From Dermanyssus gallinae (lineage: Eukaryota; Arthropoda; Arachnida; Mesostigmata; Dermanyssidae): 64,000 nucleotides of DNA. Under the pieces are notes generated by a model, which ran no database searches, was not told the DNA's origin, and saw only the letters and a list, made by a program, of their open reading frames with translations. This document shows positions 52,849 through 64,000 of the stretch, one piece after another; positions within the stretch are counted from its first letter, which is position 1; the number at the start of each line of letters is the position of its first letter. The position numbers were made by a program, and so were the translations under genes. The stretch covers positions 347,501 to 411,500 of the forward strand of contig QVRM01002466.1 of the NCBI GenBank assembly GCA_003439945.1, given 5' to 3'.

Positions 52849-54226
52849 AAACTTTTTTATTTTTGTCATATCTATGGGGTGGACCGGACATCGCTTCATA
52901 AAATCAGGGACCTGGTATATCAGTTTTTTTTAATTCCACGTCCAGTAAGCTAAAAAATTACTGTCACACTCTATGGAATCTATGGTACAACCACAATAAT
53001 GACATCTACAAGGCTCAATTTGGTCTCAAGTCGATGGCCGTTGGATTCGTGAAATCCCCCGTCAGATGTCGAACTCCCATTGGGAATTAGGATTATTATT
53101 AGTTAGCGGCTGGTGAACCGAAATATATATGTCGATGCAGGTAAGATTTGATCCCGCTTGTATCCAGTTACGTCAAAAGTACAGTGAGTTTTTGTGACTT
53201 GTTTGGGGGTTTGAGTTAGCCCCTCTACATGGCAGGAATGGTTTCAGGTTCGCTTGAGCTTGGAGGACATGGAGAAGCAAATCAATCTCTACAATGACAA
53301 ACAAGAAGCGAAAACATCGTCAGGTGCGAAAACGATCTTGCTGTTGCTGTTTGATGCGTTGGTTTTTGCTGCTGTTGTTGTTGTTGTTGTTGGCTGATGA
53401 GGTCCGAGGTTGTGCCGCGATGATCAAAGATGCCGCCACCCCTACTGTCATAGCTGCAACCGCAGGCGGGGGGGGGGGGGGAGGGGTTACGTCTGAGTCG
53501 GGAGGTTACTTGTGGGCATCCTGTCTGCTCTAATCTTCGATGAGCGAACGACTAAAGGCGGGGAGGGGATAGCTGTGAGGTTGAGCCGACACATTCGTGG
53601 TGCGTTAAGCGGCGGGAACATCCTACAGCAAGATGACTATGTCTTTTCGAAGCTTGAAATCGGTGCAGCCGCGCACGGCACGAGGTTAAACAAACTGTGG
53701 GAATTCGTCGGCGGTCTTGAGTGCAATGAAGTGCCGTATCGGTCGAAGCGAAGGTAGGCGAAGCGAGACGCGTCCTCACCGCGGGGTGCTCGAGAGGGCT
53801 TTTGCGAGTAAAATCAGTGCAAGCTTGCTTTGTTTGACCGTTCGAAACGTTTGCTATGGCAGTGCTAATCGTTGAGAAGCGAACTAAAAAACGACACAGT
53901 TAACTGCAACGCCTACACTCTTTTTTTGCCTACACTCTTGACGTGGACGTCATATAGACACCGCATTTTCAGAAGCGTGCCTTACGTCTAGGAATAGACT
54001 TACGACTAAGAAAACTAGTTATGCATGTCACCACCCGGCAATCGGATAGCACAGATGTTCACAAGAAAAGCTGCCTGATTATCAACCGTGCACGTAAACT
54101 CCCTGTGAACGTACGTATGTCTAGTTCCGTTCTGTTTGTAAAACGCTATTGAATATTTTTGCAAATGTTTTACTGAGGAGCAATGTAAAACATTATAGTA
54201 TGCATGTAGCATCTAGTATGTACATA
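52846..54226. other. Unassigned, with low-complexity frames at 53.3-53.8 kb
   Basis: An ATG frame at 53294-53533 reads basic, then a poly-Leu and a poly-Gly run. This comes from TTG and G repeats and mimics a signal peptide. The adjoining frame 53512-53757 starts at GTG. A first exon ending near GCGAAG/GTAGGC (53756) is possible but unsupported. Confidence 0.35.
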
Positions 54227-55183
54227 CAGGGTGTTTGAAATTTTTTTTTTCGCCGTAGTAGGGAATTGTAGAGCCTGTTAAAGCAGAGATTTTTCCAATG
54301 GATCATGGTCTCTGAGAAGTCTCGGTTCGGAATGAGAGTTAAAATACTACAATTTGTGGCAATAGTGTTTTTGCCCAACATAGGAGCATAACATGTGCTG
54401 TTGCGAGATAACCAGTCCTCCTAGACAGAGGAGGACTCCAGACTAAGCACACCGTCGTGTTTCTGAGAATTGAATGAAATTCGGCTTCTTTCGAAGAACA
54501 TACAAGGCTGGTCAGAAGATACGACACGGTCGTTTAGAAGAGATTTTGCGAAGAATTAAGTACTTTTGTTAGTCCTCGCATTCAATATCTCAAAATCATA
54601 ACCCTACGACCAATCACAGCGCTCAAAACTAACACATTCAGGCAAATGCGCAATGATCTACTAGCACTCTAGGTCATTTTTGCATGCACTCAATCTCGAC
54701 ATCTGGCCAAAAATCGTAATTACTCCGCAACCACAGCTCGCGTTGCCATAAGTTTGGTGCCAAAATGATCATGAAATTCGCATTTGCCTGAATATGTTAG
54801 TTTTAAGCGCCATGAGTGGTTGTAGAGTAATGATTTTGAGGTATTTGGCGTGAAAGTTAATAATAAACTTCATTTTTCGCAAAATCTCTTCTAAACGACC
54901 GTGTCGTATCTTCTGACCAGCCTTAAATGTTCTTCGGAAGAAGCAGAATTTTTTCAGGAACACGACGGTGTGCTTAGTTTCTGTCTAGGAGGACTGGTTG
55001 TCTCGCAACAGCACATGTTATGCTCCTATGTTGAACAACAACACTAGTGCCACAAATTGTAGTAATTTCACTCTCATTCCGAAACAAGGCTTCTCAGAGA
55101 CAATGTTCTATTGAAAAAAATATTTGCTTTAACAGGCTCTACAATTCCCTACTACGGCGAAAAAAAGATTTCCAAACACCCTG
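54227..55183. mobile_element. Foldback (long-TIR) element, 957 bp
   Basis: The ends CAGGGTGTTTGAAATTTTT (54227) and AAAAGATTTCCAAACACCCTG (to 55183) are flanked by TA on both sides. The arms exceed 400 bases (about 54227-54650 and 54775-55183), with matching phrases such as CGCCGTAGTAGGGAATTGTAG and GATACGACACGGTCGTTTAG. The arms differ by point changes and small indels (GAGGAGGACTCC is only in the left). The middle is about 120 bases. No coding capacity. Confidence 0.92.
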
Positions 55184-55185
55184 TA

Positions 55186-55459
55186 TAAAACGTTAAAGGT
55201 AGCATGTAGTAGTAAAAACACATATGTTTTAACTGTTTAAGAGGCCAGAGCACAGTGGCATACGATACTGAGAGACTCCTACAAGCATACTATGCCGGTG
55301 GACAGTTACGCATATTACGCACGCAATTTTTAAGACAGTGACTTTTGACCGCAGAATATGTCAAGTCCCTTCAGTAACTGCAATTAACGATATATCTCTA
55401 TACGACAGGGAGAAGCTAGGAGAGCAGAGGATAGCTTCGAGAGAACACGGAGCGGATGG
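55186..55459. other. Unassigned spacer
   Basis: Nothing recognised between the foldback element and the direct repeat at 55460. Confidence 0.45.
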
Positions 55460-55575
55460 CACAATTGTTTGAACACTAATGAGCGAGTCGATCTGTGCGA
55501 GTCGATTCGCTTGCCATGGAGTACAATCGAACACAAAGAGTTTTGAGTTCGTAAATGTCGATTTGACATGGTAGT
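55460..55575. repeat. Direct repeat, left copy
   Basis: TTTGAACACTAATGAGCGAG through TGACATGGTAGTT recurs at 56253-56356. The left copy has an extra GAGTCGATTCGCTTG. Confidence 0.92.
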
Positions 55576-55609
55576 TGTCACGCACCGCGCTTTTACTGTC
55601 AGGATGAGG

Positions 55610-55899
55610 GCTACACGGTGGGACGTACGGAGGTTTCGCTCATAAGAAAGAACGACACGATAACATCGGTTAGCACAGTAACCTCGGGAGCTTGGCGTGA
55701 GCGCGCGAAACTACCGGCCGTTCGGAGATGCCGTCAATTCGTTCTCCTCGATGTCTCTGGCTCGTCTCAAAAAGTCATTATGTCGGCCCGTTATATACGT
55801 GCCGACTTGAAAGTGCATGCAGATGCGCTCTCCCGCCACCGCTCCCGGGTTCTCTCATTTACTGATTTCTCAATACATTTTATCACAACGATTACATAA
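55610..55899 (+). pseudogene. Retroelement RNase H-end fragment (DIRS-like)
   Basis: The plus-strand frame contains VIMSARYIRADLKVHADALSRHRSRVLSFTDFS. The order ARYI....N/K V.ADALSR followed by a T-D/E-x-S segment is that at the end of the RNase H domain in DIRS-type elements; Ty3-like elements have a related ADALSR. The N-terminal part of the domain is not readable. It is flanked by the direct repeats at 55460 and 56253. Confidence 0.45.
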
Positions 55900-56252
55900 T
55901 TTTGTGTCGTTTATGTATCTGTCATACTTAACATGCATAATTAGTAGTGTTTACTCTTAGTTGTTTATGTATTACAATAATTACGCGTGATTCTCGATCT
56001 GTATTACTTAGCGTATGGGTTCGGCCGGCTGTCGATAGGTGGCCGTCTTGAATGTAATGTGCACGTCTTAGCGGTTCCTGAATGTTCTCTTACACGTGTT
56101 GATAGCTTCGAGAATGTTCTATTACGCGTGCTGGCGGCTTCTAGCATGCTCTCTCTCTCAACGTCTCTCTTGCACGGCCGCTCTGACACCCGCCCCAATA
56201 GAGGGTGAAGCGGGTGTTGCGCTAAGAAGAACACGACTCACATAGTGTTCGT

Positions 56253-56356
56253 CACAATGGTTTGAACACTAATGAGCGAGTCGATCTGTGCGCCACCATG
56301 GAGTACAATCGAACACAAAGAGTTTTGAGTTCGTAAGGTCGATTTGACATGGTAGT
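56253..56356. repeat. Direct repeat, right copy
   Basis: Matches 55460-55575 with one 15-base gap. It ends in the same GACATGGTAGTT, after which the sequences differ. Confidence 0.92.
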
Positions 56357-58639
56357 TAACATCACAAATGACTTAAGCGTAATTTGAACCTATGGAGACC
56401 AAACAATCTGGTCTGGCTAGAGTCTAGCCTACGAGTTCGACCTGTAAATCGCGTCATTATCGCAAATAGGCTCCACCCGATGACCTTCTGGCTTTTGACA
56501 GAGTGATGAACTTGTCAGCGGCTATACATTTCTCTTTAGTAGAGCTTCTACTTGATGAATCCGTCTGTGCGCACATGTCAACACGCAACGTCGCACGAGA
56601 CATTGTACACAGTGCACATTTTTTTTACCGATATCAAAAAATATTAAAATATAGTTAAATAATATTTATTCAATTTCAAATCATCACAGTGCACATTGTA
56701 CACATAGGTTTCGCGCGATAAATGAATTCTGAAGTGCTAATTCAGAATCTAACGTTGTCGTTACTTGTTAGATTTATGATTTTAAAGAGACATCATGGTT
56801 ATCGCTGTGTTGGGTATAATGATTGTTACTATGTCTTTTTTATTTCGCATGTCAGTGTTTAGGAGTTCTACATGAGGCGCCTATTACTGGTTAGTAGCTG
56901 TAGCTTATCATTAATTTTGATTCAGGTAATAGGTGCCAGTCTGGCTAAAAATGTGCCTAACGGTTAATGTGTACGTATGCTGATCTCTCCGGCGATGCCT
57001 TACGGCGCATAACCCGGCCTGTCACTCACGGCCCCGGTATGCGTACTTTGCGCTGGCCACCTGGGGCGACGCTGGACGTGACGAAATGTGGCCCCCAGCC
57101 TCACTTTGGTACCGCCACTAAAGCCGTCAAAGCCAGCGTCACACCCACGCAAACGGACTCCACGCATGGCAAACGCAATCGGTTACGTACGCCTGAGGGG
57201 GGAACTACTAACGACCCAATACAACTCCAATACCACGGTGAATCAGCGTTGAGAAACTTACTCCATGTAAATAATGCGACAACACGAGAGAGAGTTTGAG
57301 GACAGTTTCGAATTCAGCTCAATGTTTGGCATTCCTTACTTGTCTTATTGCACAATTGGGTGAAAAACATACCGCCCCAGTGTATGCCTTGGTGTTTTTC
57401 ACCGACGTTCACCTGTTATGGTAGCGGAAAGTAGAAAGTTTACTTCGCCGATGTATGGTTGGTTGGTTGGCTGGCTGTTGATGCCAGTCATGCAGCCTAC
57501 CCAAGAGTTGCAACAGGACAAGATGGTTCGATTAGAGTGGAAGTGTCGAGCATCATAGTTTGGCAAGTAAATAACTATTCTCTAGAAAGCAATCCCAAAC
57601 ACACCCAAATCGTTGGCCGCAGTAAGCTATACTGGTTGGCGTTTTTACGTAGTTGTATAACAGCCAAGCAATGACAGTAGACACCTGTAATCAGTAAAAA
57701 AAAAGGTGGGCAAAAAAAGTTTGCGGTTTGTAGTTTTTGCACAAAGATCTGCCTATGAAAAAAGCTTTGCAAAGTTATTTCGCCCTGAAAACGTAAATTA
57801 TATGGAAATCACTGCTGTATTTACTACTTCAAGAAGTGATTGTGTGCGATATTCATAAAGCGAGGTATTTTTGGCTGATTGATGTGATAAATTAAATATT
57901 ACAGTGTCAGCTTAGTTTTGGATAACAATTATTTTTATATCGTACTGTAGTACTCCCCAATGAAAAATCATTCGGTTTCTGTAATTTATTGGCGCATTGT
58001 GCTGTAATAGCAAATGATTTAGCTTTCCTATCTAATGCGGGATTGATATGTTATTGCTTTAGTAATTTCTTAGTCAATAAAGTTTTCTTTGTCGATTAAG
58101 GGTATGTCTAGAAATATTACTAACAGTGGAAAGCACTGATTTATGTTTTAACAAGAAATCAAATAGTTAAAACAGAACAAAATATTGATGCTATTTTTTA
58201 ATCAGCTAGAATACAAGCATGATCTGCGTTCTACACGACAGGTACAACATCAGACACTTTATCCTAAAGGCGTTAACGTGACCTTTATATTTGTTTGCTA
58301 ACCGTACCTGAAAATTGGTAATGCTCAAGACCAATGGTTGCAACTAGGTAAGTCGCTAACTAAATATCGGCTAAACGAAGAGCTTTCACTTTTAGAAAAT
58401 TATCATGTAAATGCAACTGCTCCATGCCCACGACCCAATATTTTTCCACATAGGCTAGGTAAAATTCATTACGTTTAGGCGCCAAAAATTAACCTTAAAA
58501 TAAACGTTTAAGTTAAGCAGGAATATACTTCGGTTCAACCAATAATTACAGGTGCGAGCATTGATGTATTACTGTGTAGATGGGCTACAAGTAATAATAT
58601 ATCGCATCTCATAACCGACTCACTTTCTCTCTTAATGGT
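56357..58639. other. Unassigned, includes a 110-codon open frame
   Basis: The plus-strand frame 56967-57299 has a real ATG and a Thr/Pro-rich product with no known domain. Its base composition is richer in GC than the flanks. It is listed only as an open frame. The rest is AT-rich and featureless to me. Confidence 0.35.
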
Positions 58640-58900
58640 CGGTTTCGGTTCACTTAGAGCTGGTCACGCCGCGACTCAAGAAAAGAACAAGATGAACAAA
58701 TACGCCGAACTGACAAGAGCCCAAAACGTCAGCCCAGTGGCCCTCGAGACCTTGGGACCACCGGGCCCCCTGACTGAGAAACTACTTACTTAATTGGGCG
58801 AACGTTTAAAGATAACTACTGGGGACAAGAGAGCCGCACAATTCCTACGCCAGAGACTTTTGACGTCCAGCGGGGCCACGGGATTTCAATTTTGGGATCC
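58640..58900 (+). pseudogene. RLE-LINE ORF2 C-terminal fragment
   Basis: Translation from 58659 gives AGHAATQEKNKMNKYAEL, VALETLGPPGPLTEK, then one stop, then TTGDKRAAQFLRQRLL. These align with AGHASMLAEANKCRKYASI, LAFKTLG and TGDPRAVEYLHQRLSLD of the 33.6-38.1 kb element. Only the last 90 or so codons remain, a 5'-truncated copy as expected of LINE insertion. Confidence 0.8.
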
Positions 58901-60746
58901 CTTGCCGAATGGTGCAGACCAGAGCTATTCTAGGCTGAAAGTTAGCATGTTTACTTACACAGGATTGTCATATGAATTGATGAGTAAACTTTTCAGTATA
59001 TCGCAGATAACGCTAAAGCGAAACACCACGCAATACAGCTACTTTCTTCATTAAGTGCGTGAACCGTGCGGCTGTAAAAAATGGCGTGCTTAATCGCCAC
59101 ACCCGGGTTCACACCAAAACAACACAAATGATGAAAACAACGAAAATGAAGGAATCTCTTGCCGCTCGCGGTTGGTTCTCCTCAGAATCAGTGCAAACTG
59201 TTCGAGCGCTCTCCATCGCGTTTACCGGACGAATCTCCATTATAACGTGGATTCGGATAAGCATACCCCAGGTACGCATTATGTACTTTATACAATCATG
59301 TCACTCATTTTCTTGAAAATCAGGTTTATGCTCTGAAATGCCGCTCAATAAAAATGTGTGTTGCATAGTTCGTGGCTGTCATCACATGGTCTGTTTGAAC
59401 TCAAACTTCCACGAAGAGTACACTGAGTGCGTCTGTCGACTGTGCTCACAGGCGTGTACGAAGTTTCATGCGTCTGCCTGTCTGGCCCTTGCGCGGAAAA
59501 GATCACTGCGCTGTGTTTCTTGAAGAACATGCCGCGAGCAGCTGACAACTATATCAGTGCCAATGTTATATGCATAGTCATTACGAGTGAAATAAATATG
59601 ATGATAAAAAAAGGTCTGTAAATAGTTTATTCTAGAAACGATGCCATTCATACTGCAGATTGGGTCTTGTGTCTGTCTTGAAGCAACTGCGACGAAATCT
59701 ATTTTGATAGGTAGTACTCTTCAATTGGTATGAACTAGGAATATAGAATTAAGGGAAACGTTGGGACCAGGCAAGGGAGCAGAAAAGGAACTAGTCGAAG
59801 TTACGAAGCAGAGGCTATCTAGATGGAAGGTTCTCAACCTATTGGCCGGAAAAAACATGGAGTGCAATATAGTCATTTATTAGCTATAGCATTATGCGCC
59901 CCTGATATAAAATGGTGATATGTGTACACGCATTTATCAGGCGAATACAAAATTCATCAGTCAATGAAGCTATTCAACCGGTTTTGACATAGTTTAAACT
60001 CATTACAGCTATATGAATGCCACCTCTACGTAGAATATGATAGTATTGATAGGTAGAACGGATACGATGCTAACGGTGTTCTTACTTAATAGCAAGAAGA
60101 AGACGAAGAAGAAGGAGCAAAAAAGAAGGCTTACCAAATAGTCCTCTTCTGCTCGCAGGCTAAGACTTCCATCTCCCGCCGTAGGTCTCAATGATTTAGG
60201 AACCACCTGAAAGGTGGTTACTTTACACGTTTTTAATATTTCTTTTTCCGCAACGCCAGCTCTAAGCCTTAAAGCTTCTTACACTTCTTCAGTCACGCCT
60301 TACGTTCCGCTAATCGGTAAGCTTCTGCTAGTAGCAAATAGTCGTGTAAATGCAATTTGCTTCATGCTTTCGATCCAATATTTTCCCAGCCGAACGCGTC
60401 TGCAACGGAGCAGGGAGGGGAAAAATAAGCGCTCCGGTTAATATAAAAGTATATCTTACGGACAAACAGAAGGATCCCAATATAGAATATCGTCATATAA
60501 CTCTTCTATTTTTCTATGCATGGATTGTATCATACAATTTGTGGACTACATATAATTTACTTGAGTACTCCCATTCAGTTTTTGTAAACCGTCTAATATA
60601 ACCAAACTGTTATACCTGCTATTTGGTTAATGAAATGACAAAACTAATTATTCTTCATTATTATTAATTCTTCATTGAGCTTAAAATTTTCATTATTACA
60701 TAAATTCAAACAATTATATCTATTTAGGTCATGTTCCAAAATCAAT
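58901..60746. other. Unassigned sequence
   Basis: Several short overlapping frames on both strands (59059-59651) show no motif and mostly start at non-ATG codons. Confidence 0.45.
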
Positions 60747-60750
60747 TATA

Positions 60751-60793
<43 letters not shown>
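60747..60793. repeat. (TA)n microsatellite
   Basis: About 22 TA units with one TTTA interruption. Confidence 0.95.
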
Positions 60794-60795
<2 letters not shown>

Positions 60796-62043
60796 TAAAG
60801 ATTTGATATGTTTGGTGAGTTTATCATGCGGTTGTACATGTGATAATCCGCTTTAGACTGCAGTATCCAAGGAAGTCTTTTCACAATAGGATTTCGGGAC
60901 AATGTTACACCTTAACGCGACGAGAAAATTTGCTATGTACTTTATTGCTTCAATGTGTTTGTCTAATTAAGGCCGCCAAACCTCACAACACTAAGTAAAC
61001 TTAGGTACAACCAAACTACTTTAAAACCTCATGCAACAATTGTAGTCATTAATTATAAGACAGCGAGTTATGGCATTAGGTATAAGACAAGTTAATCGCA
61101 TGGTCTGTGAATTTGACACCCTTATAATAAAATAAAGGTTTCAAATTTCTTTCGTGAATTACCTGCCCCAAATTTTCAAAAAGGTGGCTAAGCTCTGACT
61201 TGAGAGGTCTCTTAGTTCAGTTGACTTATTTCCGAGGACTCAGCTTAGATTCGATAGGGCACGCGTAACTAAACTCTTCACCCTCGTTTATATCCATCTG
61301 GAGGTCGTGAGCTCTTTCCACAACAATCAACTTTCCTGCGGTGTTTTTTGGATGTTTCTGCCATTTTACACGGCCTAAAGCATTCGTTTATTTTACGAAT
61401 GCTTGCGTTTTTTTATCGTGAGGGCAATTTTGTGTTTTGGTATAAGCCCAAACGTAGCGGATAGAATACACGCAGTAAAAGGTGAGTTGTTTTGAATTGC
61501 CTTTGGAAAGAATAAATGTCGGAATGCCGCGAAGCATACAGGAGGCATAAAAAACAATTTACCATATCATAGAGCGCAATAGTACCATTGCGTGATATAT
61601 GCAATAGTACAGTTTATAATATTATATCACTAGTTCATGGTCTTTAACATTCTCGCCATGCGTCACAAATACATATTGTTGATTCGGTCAGATCGTGCGA
61701 CTATTTTTGACAATATGGTTTGGGTGCTGCGCAGATTGTTGTTACGAAAATTAAGAAAGATGGGAAGTCTATTCGACTTGGAGATTCGTGCGTACATTTT
61801 AAAATCTGCTCTCGAGTGTCGCACTGATATATAGGTAGTAAGTCGAGACTGCTACGCTCTACCTCATCTCAATGCACCACGTCGAAGGAATTTAGACTGA
61901 ACCTTTTCTATTGCATCAGTATGTTTTTTTTTCAAATACGGCCGCCAGACTTCACAGCTGTAGATACAAGGCTATTATAAAGGCGGATTTAAAACATTGG
62001 GCATTCGATAATAAAACAACGAAATGTCATATTACATATAAGA
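60794..62043. other. Unassigned AT-rich sequence
   Basis: No recognisable gene. The frame at 61637-61834 (plus) has no identifiable domain. Confidence 0.45.
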
Positions 62044-62505
62044 CTAGCAGATCTCTTGTCCATCAAGTGTGCAAACGTGGTACTCTTTCAGACACACAAC
62101 GGCGCATTTTGGGACCGAAATTTTCATATCATTTTTGGCGTACCAATCGGAGATAGAGTCAATTGTTCTCTGTAATATCTCCCTCTCGGCCGTTGTGCCA
62201 GATGGCCCATAAAGTTTAAGATTATTTGCGTAGAGTTTGCGCTTAAGGGTTTCGGGTATAACGATTATAAGATCTAAGATTAATATACAGAATAATAAGG
62301 GGATTAGACATGATCCCTGAGGCACGCCCGAAGGACACACCTCATACCGACAAAACTATTGTTGACCCGCACACAAAACCTTCGGTTAGTTAGATAACTT
62401 GATATCCATAAAAAGTGTGCTTGTCTATATTTAAGTCAATGAGTCTCTGTTAAAGTTTTAAATGGTTTACTCTGTCAAATGCTTTAGAAAAATCAAAGTC
62501 AATAA
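62044..62505 (-). pseudogene. LINE reverse-transcriptase fragment
   Basis: On the minus strand DFDFSKAFDRVNHLKL (62500-62450) is palm motif A. It is followed, after frame changes, by a WISSYLTNRRFCVRVNN-like segment (about 62390), then PSGVPQGSCLIPLLFCI and LYANNLKLYGPSG, where the catalytic D-D has become N-N. KNDMKISVPKCAVV is the next block. The order is correct for a jockey-like LINE, and the active site is destroyed. Confidence 0.8.
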
Positions 62506-62579
62506 GAAAAAAAGAAGTTAAATATATAATCCACAAGTATTTTTTTAAATAAAATACACGCCATTGATTATTGTGGCAC

Positions 62580-62910
62580 AGGTCTCCTCCTAGCTCGTCG
62601 CGCTTCAGCACGATGTGTTCTATGAATTTCTCTTTTATATCACACGCGTCACACCGAACGCTTTCAATTTCCGAGTATCTGATCACCAGCAGCCGGGTGT
62701 TGAGCATACCGGCCCTGCAGTGAGTCAACAGTCCTGAGCCTGCGAGTTTGAGTATATAATATATTTTTGGCCGTATTTCTTCTTTTGGGCCTGTACAATC
62801 CCAATGATGTCTTTCTTTCCATATCCGCTCTCGATCTTTCCTCGGCTGTTTTGTCAACTTTCCTCTTGTCATCCTCGGTTATCTGTTGAATCGCCATAAC
62901 ATCGTGTTCT
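62580..62910 (-). pseudogene. LINE C-terminal tail fragment, separate element
   Basis: Minus strand LTHCRAGMLNTRLLVIRYSE...VRCDACDIKEKFIEHIVLKRDELG fits the post-RNase H tail of LINEs (R.G...T......, then CxxC and E...H...C.G). Here the last expected Cys is Lys. A C-terminal tail lying upstream of a palm motif shows two different insertions. Confidence 0.55.
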
Positions 62911-62989
62911 TCAAATTCCATTGTATTACAAAAACATATTTGTTTATTGAACTTTAGCTGTCTGTTCCGCTGGCCTATGTACCTCAATC

Positions 62990-63679
62990 AGTTTTGCTGT
63001 GAGCAGTTCGGCCACCCAGTTTTGTTATTTGTTGAATGCAGCTATGTTTTTAGACAGCCTCTATACGATATCTTTACTTGTGCTTTCCTTGCGCAGAAGC
63101 TGGAGACTCCAAACTTCCTTTCAATAAACTTTGTATCGTGTTCAGTCTGTTTACCATCCGTCTAGACTCAAAATAGCGTTAGCGTATGTCATTGTTGGCT
63201 CAAACATGCTTTTTCAAAGTTCTTTAGTCAAGATGAAGCTGTTGCAGCTCTACTGAGCCTTTTTCATTATTTGTTTATTCTCAGCTCGTTCTCTTCTTAT
63301 TGCATGATAAGAAGAGACCTTTACTTTAATAATCTCTTGCGTGTTTTCTATTATTGTTCCCATGTATTTGTATGCGTCTTAAAATTCGATTTCTTCTCCT
63401 GTATTTTAGTGGCATCTCTCTGATATCTCTGGAATATTATATTTGCACGTTTCCTTTTGTTAAACCTTTTTTTTCGTTCGTCTGTTACGGCGACAAACGG
63501 TCGTGTTCCGCAAGAGCTCTGTGAATATTCGCCTCGTTTTGGTGATTCTACCTCGTTTTCCCGGACAAGTTTTGTGTGAGTGCTCCTCCTCGCTCCCAAG
63601 TGCCTGGTGCGGTGTGCTTTTCCCATTTTTCCGAGTTTCTTCGTGGTTTTCAGCCGTTTTGGTGTTTCCGAACGCGCTG
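62990..63679. other. Unassigned, possibly a 5' untranslated leader
   Basis: T-rich in the plus sense, becoming GC-richer from about 63540. The last 100 bases before 63680 look like a leader (CGTTTTCCCGG, GTTTCTTCGTGG) without upstream ATG in the final 60 bases. Confidence 0.35.
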
Positions 63680-64000
63680 ATGGACGGCGATGCGGATGCG
63701 TACGGCGAGAGCAGCGGTTCGTGCGGGTATCCACTCGAACTGGCGTCTGCCACATCATCCTCGTCTGCTGCGCTGGCGGCGTTGTCTGCCATGTCGGCGG
63801 AGGGTTGCCGCACGATGCGGTCACGTTTAGAGTTGTTGTCCGATGTCTATGATGCAGGCGATGCTGCTGTTCGACCAATAGAACAGCTTCGCCCAGCTGT
63901 CAACGACACAACGATGGCGGAGACAATGGCTGCTGAGGCCACACCAGGTGTCTCAGTTGCGCCAAAACCGGCTGTCAAACGGGCCCGAGCTGCCTCAGAC
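63680..64000 (+). CDS. Partial open reading frame running off the window
   Basis: From the ATG at 63680 the frame is open for all 107 codons to the last base. The product begins MDGDADAYGESSGSCGYPLE. It is rich in Ala, Ser and acidic residues, low in hydrophobic segments, and ends with a basic VKRARAASD. Composition is far more GC-rich than the flanks. It could be the N-terminus of a LINE ORF1 (acidic or Ser-rich starts are common there, and LINEs surround it) or the first exon of a nuclear protein. No domain is recognised. Confidence 0.5.
   Translation, partial: MDGDADAYGESSGSCGYPLELASATSSSSAALAALSAMSAEGCRTMRSRLELLSDVYDAGDAAVRPIEQLRPAVNDTTMAETMAAEATPGVSVAPKPAVKRARAASD

Noticed and set aside
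53294..53533. Secreted-protein start (signal peptide-like)
   Set aside because: The hydrophobic run is a TTG repeat and the rest is a poly-G repeat. The frame closes soon after.
63351..63878. 175-codon minus-strand frame near the right edge
   Set aside because: It is basic and low in complexity, with no motif. It lies opposite the cleaner plus-strand frame starting at 63680.

Overview
The window reads as an intergenic, repeat-rich stretch of an arthropod nuclear genome. A chelicerate, and among chelicerates a tick or mite, fits best. The reasons are spliced-gene-style spacing with very little coding DNA, more than twenty (TA)n microsatellites, decayed LINEs of several clades, mariner/Tc1 relics, tRNA-derived SINE heads, and a small cluster of ELOVL fatty-acid elongase genes of the kind that is multi-copy in ticks. 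The species is inferred, not shown. No rRNA, true tRNA gene or CRISPR array was seen.

Host genes: the only convincing host coding sequences are three minus-strand ELOVL genes at 25564-26427, 45968-46828 and 50947-51804 (287, 286 and 285 residues). Each is a single uninterrupted exon with the elongase histidine box and a C-terminal KKXX signal. They sit in three related duplicons (about 24.1-27.2, 44.0-47.5 and 49.6-52.6 kb) that share 3' flanks, polyadenylation-signal positions, 5' leaders and TATA-like boxes. The last two look like a tandem duplication of about 4.9 kb that also copied a Tc1/mariner relic.

Layout. 0-1 kb: 3' remnant of a LINE with a restriction-like endonuclease (RLE). 1-24 kb: mostly unassigned AT-rich DNA with tandem repeats, SINE heads, LINE fragments (8.0, 10.6, 12.9 and 15.7-16.9 kb), a Tc1/mariner relic (19.3-20.2 kb), a possible exon (20.5-20.7 kb) and TTG repeats. 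24-27 kb: ELOVL copy 1. 27.2-29.7 kb: purine tract, TA repeats and an inverted repeat of about 1.7 kb. 29.6-33.6 kb: a decayed CR1/L2-like LINE on the plus strand with a degenerate 2A-like motif. 33.6-38.1 kb: a nearly complete two-ORF RLE LINE on the minus strand, its two ORFs joined by a TAATG stop-start. 39-42 kb: two mariner elements and a short terminal-inverted-repeat (TIR) element around one TA tract. 42-52.6 kb: the ELOVL 2 and 3 duplicons with Tc1/mariner relics and a foldback element. 52.6-64 kb: repeats, a foldback element of 957 bp, a DIRS-like remnant, a third RLE-LINE fragment, LINE fragments at 62-63 kb, and an open reading frame running off the right edge.

The most interesting items are the RLE LINE that couples a gag-like ORF1 to ORF2 by TAATG; a family of TA-flanked foldback elements, one of which shares sequence with the 5' end of a LINE; and the intronless, triplicated ELOVL cluster with an altered elongase signature.
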